This document shows, in pieces, positions 8,636-12,998 of a DNA stretch of 12,998 nucleotides; positions within the stretch are counted from its first letter, which is position 1, and each line of letters starts with the position of its first letter. This stretch comes from Flavobacteriales bacterium (lineage in GTDB: Bacteria; Bacteroidota; Bacteroidia; Flavobacteriales; Flavobacteriaceae). Position numbers and translations under genes: made by a program. A model generated the notes under the pieces. The model was not told the DNA's origin and did no database searches. It worked only from the letters and a program-made list of their open reading frames with translations. The stretch is taken from the NCBI GenBank assembly GCA_002737105.1, contig NSHO01000037.1:1-12998 (forward strand), read 5' to 3'.

Positions 8636-11059
8636 ATGACGAAGTGGTTAAACACCAGTTTTTGGAATTTTGTAGCGCGTACGCTTTTAAGAAATAGACA
8701 TTGGGTGCTTTTGTGCATTGCTTTGTTTACTATTTTTATGGCATCGCAATGGAAATACATCCGTTTTACACAAACTGAAGCCAATTTATTACCCGCAGAC
8801 CATAAAGAAAATATAGCTTATAACGATTTTTTAAAGAAATTTGGTGAAGAAGGAAATGTAATCGTTTTTGCAGTAAAAAGTGCTGATGTTTTTAAACCAG
8901 AAACGTATAAAGCATGGAACAACATGATGGCTGCTATTGCCAAAAACAAAGAAGTAGATGGTGTTTTGTCGTTTAATGAAATTCAGGATTTAGTTAAAAA
9001 CGATTCCTTACAAACCTTTCAAATAAAACCTTTTATAGATCAAAACAAAGTGGCCGATGCCGCTTATTTGAATGCTAAAAAACAAGATTTATTAAACAAA
9101 ATGCCTTTTTACGAAAGCTTATTGTTCAATAAAAAAAGTGGCGTAGTGAGAAGCGTTATTTATCTTAAAAAAAACATAGTAAACAAACCCCAAAGAAAAG
9201 AATTCGTTTTAAACAAACTAATTCCAGCCATTGAATCGTTTAAGGAAAAAACAAAAACGGAAATCAAAGTTTCCGGAATGCCTTACATAAGAACCATGAA
9301 TGCCAAGGCAATTATTAGCGAAATTGGTTTGTTTATTGGCGCAACTTTATTGGTAACATCCTTACTTTTCTATTTCTTTTTCCGTTCGTTTCGCACGACA
9401 ATGATGGCGCTTTTTGTGGTGATGATTGGCGTGATGTGGTCGTTCGGATTTTTAGGATTATTGCGTTATGAAATTACAGTTTTAACCGCTTTAGTACCTT
9501 CATTAATTGTAATTATTGGTATTCCGAATTGTATTTTCTTAACCAATAAATACCACCAAGAAACGCGAATTCACGGAAACAAAGCGAAAGGTTTACAACG
9601 TGTTTTAACTAAAGTAGGAACCGCAACTTTTATTACAAATGTAACAACTGCGGTAGGTTTTGCAACTTTTATTATTACTGATAATAAATTATTACAAGAA
9701 TTTGGTATTGTAACTTCCATTAACATTATGGCGCTTTTTGTGCTGAGTTTATTTGTAATTCCGATTTTCTTTAGTTTTATGCCAATTCCAAAAGCGAGAC
9801 ATTTAAAACATTTGGAACGCGGGTATTTAGTGAATTTTAAAAACTGGATTATCGACCAAGTTAGATATCATAATGTTCGCGTGTATTCGGTTGCAGTTGG
9901 TATTTTAATACTTGGAATTATTGGTGTTTACAAAATAAATATTTCTGGTAGCATTTTAGAAGACATGCCAAAAAGTACGCCGTTTTTTGAAGACATACGT
10001 TTCTTTGAAAAAGAATTTAAAGGTGTTTTACCTGTTGAAATTTTGATTGACACCAAACGTAAAAAAGGCGTGATGAAAATTTCCACTTTGAAAAAAATGG
10101 ATGAGTTGCAATCGGAAATTGAAGCGATTCCAGAACTTTCAAAACCGGTTTCTATTGTCAATTTGGTAAAATTTTCTAAACAAGCGTATTACAACGGAAA
10201 TCCCGCTTTTTATGATTTACCCGATTCACAAGAACAAGCTTTTATTTTGCCTTATTTGAAAAATTCGTCGAAAGACAGTAAAAATAATCCATTAAAAAGT
10301 TATGTAGATGCCACTGGACAATATGCTAGAATTTCGACTTTTATGAGAGAAGTCAGCACAGATGAAATGGTAAAAGTGGAAGAAAAATTAAATGACCGAA
10401 TCAACAAATTATTTCCAAAAGAACGTTATACAGTAACAATTACTGGAAAAGCATTGTTGTTCCAAAAAGGAACTAGCTATTTATTAGAAAACTTAATTGA
10501 ATCTTTATTATTCGCTTTGGCATTAACTGGTGCATTAATTTTCTTTTTATTCCGTTCGGTGAAAATGATTTTTGTAGCTTTGATTCCGAATTTATTACCA
10601 TTATTAGCAACAGCTGGATTGATGGGATATTTAGGTATTCCAATAAAACCTTCAACTATTTTGGTTTTCGGAATCGCGTTTGGTCTTTCTGTAGATGATA
10701 CGATACGATTTTTAGCGCAATACCGACAAGAATTGGTTAGAAATAACTGGAAAATAAGAAAATCAATTTTCGCAACATTAAACGAAGAAGGACCAAGTAT
10801 GTTTTACACTTCTTTTGTGTTATTGTTCGGATTTTCGGTTTTTACTTTATCCGATTTTGGAGGAACAGTTGCCTTAGGAGGTTTGGTTTCCATCACGTTA
10901 TTATTCGGAATGCTAACCAATTTAATTTTATTACCAAGTTTGGTTTTATCATTAAATAGAAGTATCGCTAATGAACAAGAATTTACAGCGCCAACAATAG
11001 ATATTTTAGAAAATAATGAAGACCCAGATGCTTTGGGTGAAGAAATAAAAATAAAATAA
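8636..11059 (+). CDS. RND/MMPL-superfamily inner-membrane exporter
   Basis: This 807-residue polytopic protein has the duplicated RND plan. TM1 (~24-39) is followed by a large periplasmic domain (~43-220), then five helices (~226-383). TM7 (~415-433) is followed by a second periplasmic domain (~435-615), then five helices (~621-772) and an acidic cytoplasmic tail. The second half has the proton-relay type motif GLSVDDTIRFLAQYRQE, with D687-D688. The same place in the first half reads GIPNCIFLTNKYHQE, with P297-N298 in place of the acids. In this superfamily such proteins export lipids, hopanoids or other hydrophobic compounds, usually proton-driven; the substrate here cannot be told. No membrane-fusion or TolC-like partner is adjacent, which favours the stand-alone MMPL/HpnN-like type over tripartite drug pumps. 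Confidence 0.88.
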   Translation: MTKWLNTSFWNFVARTLLRNRHWVLLCIALFTIFMASQWKYIRFTQTEANLLPADHKENIAYNDFLKKFGEEGNVIVFAVKSADVFKPETYKAWNNMMAAIAKNKEVDGVLSFNEIQDLVKNDSLQTFQIKPFIDQNKVADAAYLNAKKQDLLNKMPFYESLLFNKKSGVVRSVIYLKKNIVNKPQRKEFVLNKLIPAIESFKEKTKTEIKVSGMPYIRTMNAKAIISEIGLFIGATLLVTSLLFYFFFRSFRTTMMALFVVMIGVMWSFGFLGLLRYEITVLTALVPSLIVIIGIPNCIFLTNKYHQETRIHGNKAKGLQRVLTKVGTATFITNVTTAVGFATFIITDNKLLQEFGIVTSINIMALFVLSLFVIPIFFSFMPIPKARHLKHLERGYLVNFKNWIIDQVRYHNVRVYSVAVGILILGIIGVYKINISGSILEDMPKSTPFFEDIRFFEKEFKGVLPVEILIDTKRKKGVMKISTLKKMDELQSEIEAIPELSKPVSIVNLVKFSKQAYYNGNPAFYDLPDSQEQAFILPYLKNSSKDSKNNPLKSYVDATGQYARISTFMREVSTDEMVKVEEKLNDRINKLFPKERYTVTITGKALLFQKGTSYLLENLIESLLFALALTGALIFFLFRSVKMIFVALIPNLLPLLATAGLMGYLGIPIKPSTILVFGIAFGLSVDDTIRFLAQYRQELVRNNWKIRKSIFATLNEEGPSMFYTSFVLLFGFSVFTLSDFGGTVALGGLVSITLLFGMLTNLILLPSLVLSLNRSIANEQEFTAPTIDILENNEDPDALGEEIKIK

Positions 11060-11060
11060 A

Positions 11061-11141
11061 ATGGCATCACCAATAAAAAAGTTTGTTGCAAACAAAACCA
11101 ATAATAAAAAGGTGATTACATTTGTTACCAATAAAAAATAA
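11061..11141 (+). CDS. Doubtful 26-residue Lys/Asn-rich micro-ORF
   Basis: An ATG one base after the RND stop codon opens 26 codons ending in TAA (11139-11141), 11 bases before the tyrS ATG. The peptide starts [12 protein letters not shown], has about eight lysines and no acidic residue, and contains a loose internal repeat (FVANK and FVTNK). The tight spacing would allow translational coupling to the RND gene. Against it, an ORF this short can arise by chance in AT-rich DNA, and the DNA is repetitive. I do not recognise the peptide. Confidence 0.25.
   Translation: MASPIKKFVANKTNNKKVITFVTNKK
11069..11138 (+). repeat. Three A-rich direct repeats ahead of tyrS
   Basis: ACCAATAAAAAA occurs perfectly at 11069-11080 and 11127-11138, with an interrupted copy ACCAATAATAAAAA at 11097-11110, so copies start 28 and 30 bases apart. 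Between them lie a small hairpin (GTTTG 11081-11085 with CAAAC 11089-11093) and the complementary pair ATCACC (11066-11071) and GGTGAT (11111-11116). The transcript of the gap could therefore fold, but the stems are short. Confidence 0.5.
11117..11124 (+). promoter_or_regulatory. Possible -7 element of tyrS
   Basis: TACATTTG fits TAnnTTTG and lies 28 bases before the tyrS start. The nearest TTG (11086-11088) is 28 bases upstream, beyond the usual 17-23 spacing, so support is weak. It sits inside the micro-ORF, so both are less likely to be used together at full strength. Confidence 0.3.
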
Positions 11142-11152
11142 CCATTAAACAT

Positions 11153-12451
11153 ATGAATAATTTAATTGAAGAATTAGAATGGAGAGGTTTGGTACACGAT
11201 GCGATGCCAGGAACAGAAGAGCAACTTATAAAAGAGCCAACAGCTGTTTACATAGGTTTTGATCCTACTTCAGATTCGTTACATATTGGTAGTTTAGTGC
11301 CTATTATTTTATTAATGCACTTGCGAAAATTCGGACATAAACCATTCGCTTTGGTTGGCGGTGCAACTGGAATGATTGGTGATCCATCTGGAAAATCTAA
11401 TGAAAGAAATTTATTAGATGAAGCCACTTTAAATCATAATGTAGAAGGAATTAAAGGCGTTTTATCTCGCTTTTTAGATTTCAATGCTACGGATGCACAA
11501 GCCCCAGTTTTAGTAAACAATTATGATTGGATGAAAGATTTTTCGTTCATTGATTTTGTTCGTGAAGTGGGAAAACGCATTACGGTAAATTATATGATGA
11601 GTAAAGATTCTGTAAAAAAGCGTTTGACTGGTGAAGGCGAAGGCATGAGTTTTACAGAATTTACGTACCAATTAATTCAAGGATACGATTTTTATCATTT
11701 GCACAAACACCACAATTGTAAATTACAAATGGGCGGAAGCGACCAATGGGGAAATATCACTACTGGTACAGAATTAATTCGTAGAATGAATGTTGATTCT
11801 GAAACGGAAGGAAAAGCGTATGCAATGACGTGTCCGTTAATTACAAAAGCAGATGGTTCGAAATTCGGAAAATCGGAAAAAGGAAACATTTGGTTAGATG
11901 CTGATAAAACGTCTCCATACGAATTTTACCAATTTTGGTTTAATACGACTGATGTTGATGCCGAAAAATATATTAAGATATTCACGTTCTTAGATAAAGC
12001 TAAGATTGATGCGTTATTAGCGGAACACGCTGAAGCGCCACATTTAAGAGTATTACAGAAAAAATTAGCCGAAGAATTAACCGTAATGATTCACGGTGCA
12101 GCAGAACACGAAAAAGCCGTTTTTGCTTCACAAGCCTTCTTTAAACCAACCGTGGACGATTTAAAACTATTAGATTTAAAAACGTTAGCGGATGTTTTCC
12201 AAAGTTTAGACCAAGCGGAAGTTACTTTAGCAGAAATTGAAGCAGGTTACCCAATTGTGGATGCCTTTGTGAAAACAGGATTTTTATCTTCCGGAAATGA
12301 AACCAGAAGAGCGTTAAAAGAAAATGCTGTTTCCGTAAACAAAGTAAAAGTTACAGAAGAATATATAATTTCAACTAACGATTTAATTGCGAACACGTTC
12401 GTTTTATTGCAAAAAGGAAAGAAAAACTATTATATATTAAAAGTTGTGTAA
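11153..12451 (+). CDS. tyrS: Tyrosyl-tRNA synthetase
   Basis: This class I aminoacyl-tRNA synthetase charges tRNA-Tyr with tyrosine using ATP in the cytoplasm. The 432 residues match the usual bacterial TyrS length. The Rossmann catalytic domain shows [15 protein letters not shown] (33-47, HIGH-type signature), [17 protein letters not shown] (66-82), YQLIQGYDF (172-180), the tyrosine/adenylate site [10 protein letters not shown] (192-201) and the KMSKS-type loop KFGKS (237-241). An S4 RNA-binding domain lies at ~367-432 ([20 protein letters not shown]). The start fits family N-termini ([14 protein letters not shown]). No T-box or other known leader is evident. It follows the RND gene by 93 bp and precedes the UPF0145 gene by 39 bp. 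Confidence 0.97.
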   Translation: MNNLIEELEWRGLVHDAMPGTEEQLIKEPTAVYIGFDPTSDSLHIGSLVPIILLMHLRKFGHKPFALVGGATGMIGDPSGKSNERNLLDEATLNHNVEGIKGVLSRFLDFNATDAQAPVLVNNYDWMKDFSFIDFVREVGKRITVNYMMSKDSVKKRLTGEGEGMSFTEFTYQLIQGYDFYHLHKHHNCKLQMGGSDQWGNITTGTELIRRMNVDSETEGKAYAMTCPLITKADGSKFGKSEKGNIWLDADKTSPYEFYQFWFNTTDVDAEKYIKIFTFLDKAKIDALLAEHAEAPHLRVLQKKLAEELTVMIHGAAEHEKAVFASQAFFKPTVDDLKLLDLKTLADVFQSLDQAEVTLAEIEAGYPIVDAFVKTGFLSSGNETRRALKENAVSVNKVKVTEEYIISTNDLIANTFVLLQKGKKNYYILKVV

Positions 12452-12490
12452 GCTGATTTTAAGTAAAATTCAAACCAAAATTTTAGTCAT

Positions 12491-12793
12491 ATGATTTTAA
12501 CTACAACCAATTCCATCGATGGATTTAGTATTGCAGAATATAGAGGAATTGTCTCTGGAACAGCTGTGAATGTTCAAAAAATGAAAATGACTTTTAACAT
12601 GCAAAAATATTACGCAGGAATAAGCGAAAGTGTTTCCGATGTCAAAGACCAAGCTTTTGAGCAACTCAAATTGAATGCAGAAAAATTAAACGCAAATGCA
12701 GTTGTAGGAATAAATGTGGATATTGAATTAACAACTAGTAATTATGTTATCGTAACTATAACAGGAACTGCAGTTAATATTATTAAAAGATAG
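12491..12793 (+). CDS. UPF0145 / YbjQ-like small protein
   Basis: This 100-residue protein has no signal peptide or membrane segment. It matches the YbjQ/UPF0145 fold family at its start (ILTTTNSIDGFSIAEYRGIVSGTAV), at ANAVVGINVDIEL (69-81) and at the terminal TGTAVNI (91-97). Members form a pentameric ring and have been called putative heavy-metal-binding, but the function is unknown. The middle is divergent: where E. coli YbjQ has a GGRSGAYE-like stretch this protein reads SESVSDVKDQAFEQL, so that hallmark is missing. The gene follows tyrS by 39 bp with no clear promoter in the gap, so co-transcription with tyrS is likely. A strong terminator follows 55 bp after its stop codon. Confidence 0.82.
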   Translation: MILTTTNSIDGFSIAEYRGIVSGTAVNVQKMKMTFNMQKYYAGISESVSDVKDQAFEQLKLNAEKLNANAVVGINVDIELTTSNYVIVTITGTAVNIIKR

Positions 12794-12848
12794 TTAAATG
12801 TTATTATGTTAAAAAATTCAAAAGATTTCACTGGAAACTATATAAAAT

Positions 12849-12880
12849 AAAAAAGGTGAAACTTTCGTTTCACCCTTTTT
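12849..12880. terminator. Strong, probably bidirectional hairpin terminator
   Basis: GGTGAAAC (12855-12862) pairs with GTTTCACC (12867-12874) around the tetraloop TTTC. Beyond one A/C mismatch, five more A-T pairs extend the stem (12849-12853 with 12876-12880). The right T-run ends plus-strand transcription of tyrS-UPF0145. The left A-run reads as a T-run followed by more T-rich sequence on the minus strand, so it could stop transcription from the right as well. Confidence 0.85.
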
Positions 12881-12998
12881 GCCCCAAATCTACCATAAAA
12901 CTTAACCTACTAATTTTCTGGTGAGCTAAAAGTATAGTAAGTTATTTTATTAAAACAAAATAATTGTTGTATGGTTAATATTCTCGATGAAATGCACT
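12881..12998. other. Right-edge intergenic stretch, no supported gene
   Basis: No convincing reading frame is seen. Bases 12881-12926 are clearly less AT-rich than their surroundings and strongly C-biased on the plus strand. On the minus strand a TTG (12958-12956) lies 21 bases before TACTTTTA (12934-12927), one base off the -7 consensus. This could start a short transcript that ends at the hairpin to the left. An ATG at 12971 is open for only nine codons to the edge and cannot be judged. Confidence 0.3.

Noticed and set aside
10804..11091. 95-codon minus-strand ORF over the end of the RND gene, with other antisense ORFs at 9928-10161 and 10473-10655
   Set aside because: They are shadows of the RND frame; no start signal, domain or conserved motif was seen.
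11060..11152. T-box-like leader for tyrS
   Set aside because: The gap is far too short for a T-box, none of its conserved segments is visible, and T-boxes are characteristic of Firmicutes rather than Bacteroidota.
11695..11889. 64-codon minus-strand ORF inside tyrS
   Set aside because: It covers the highly conserved [10 protein letters not shown] to KFGKS region of tyrS, so it is an antisense shadow.
12806..12850. 14-codon ORF between the UPF0145 gene and the terminator
   Set aside because: It is too short to distinguish from chance and runs into the terminator stem; no start signal or similarity was seen.
12971..12998. ATG open to the right edge (MVNILDEMH)
   Set aside because: Nine codons are not enough evidence, and no promoter-like element fits upstream on the plus strand.

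Overview
The window looks like chromosome from a member of the Bacteroidota, most likely a Flavobacteriaceae close to Flavobacterium. The evidence is the very AT-rich composition, A/T-rich leaders without Shine-Dalgarno sequences, and several start-proximal matches to the flavobacterial promoter pattern TTG-N17-23-TAnnTTTG. The protein families also fit: an OmpA-like protein with thrombospondin type 3 repeats, a DUF5686 outer-membrane protein and an AddA-like helicase-nuclease. No transposase, integrase, phage gene, tRNA, rRNA or CRISPR array was seen.

Layout. Positions 1-5571 read on the minus strand. From right to left they hold an AddA/RecB-like helicase-nuclease, then kbl (2-amino-3-ketobutyrate CoA ligase) 29 bp behind it, then an OmpA-family protein with its own good promoter, whose C-terminus runs off the left edge. 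Positions 5677-12793 read on the plus strand: a Mn-type superoxide dismutase with its own terminator, a DUF5686 protein, an RND/MMPL-type exporter, a doubtful 26-codon ORF inside a repeat-bearing gap, tyrS, and a small UPF0145 (YbjQ-like) protein. A strong, possibly bidirectional hairpin terminator follows. The last ~120 bases hold no supported gene.

Function. The genes are mostly housekeeping or envelope functions: DNA break repair, threonine/glycine metabolism, oxidative stress defence, tyrosyl-tRNA charging and outer-membrane or export proteins. They do not form one obvious pathway. Transcription appears to be split into short units: helicase-kbl; ompA-like; sod; DUF5686, perhaps with the RND gene; and tyrS-UPF0145. 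The addA and sod genes diverge from a shared 105-bp region.

I see no clear candidate for a new multi-gene system. The best second-look items are small: a DUF5686 promoter embedded in the sod terminator, a repeat-bearing micro-ORF ahead of tyrS, a possible minus-strand small RNA at the right edge, and an RND exporter whose first half lacks the acidic pair present in the second half.
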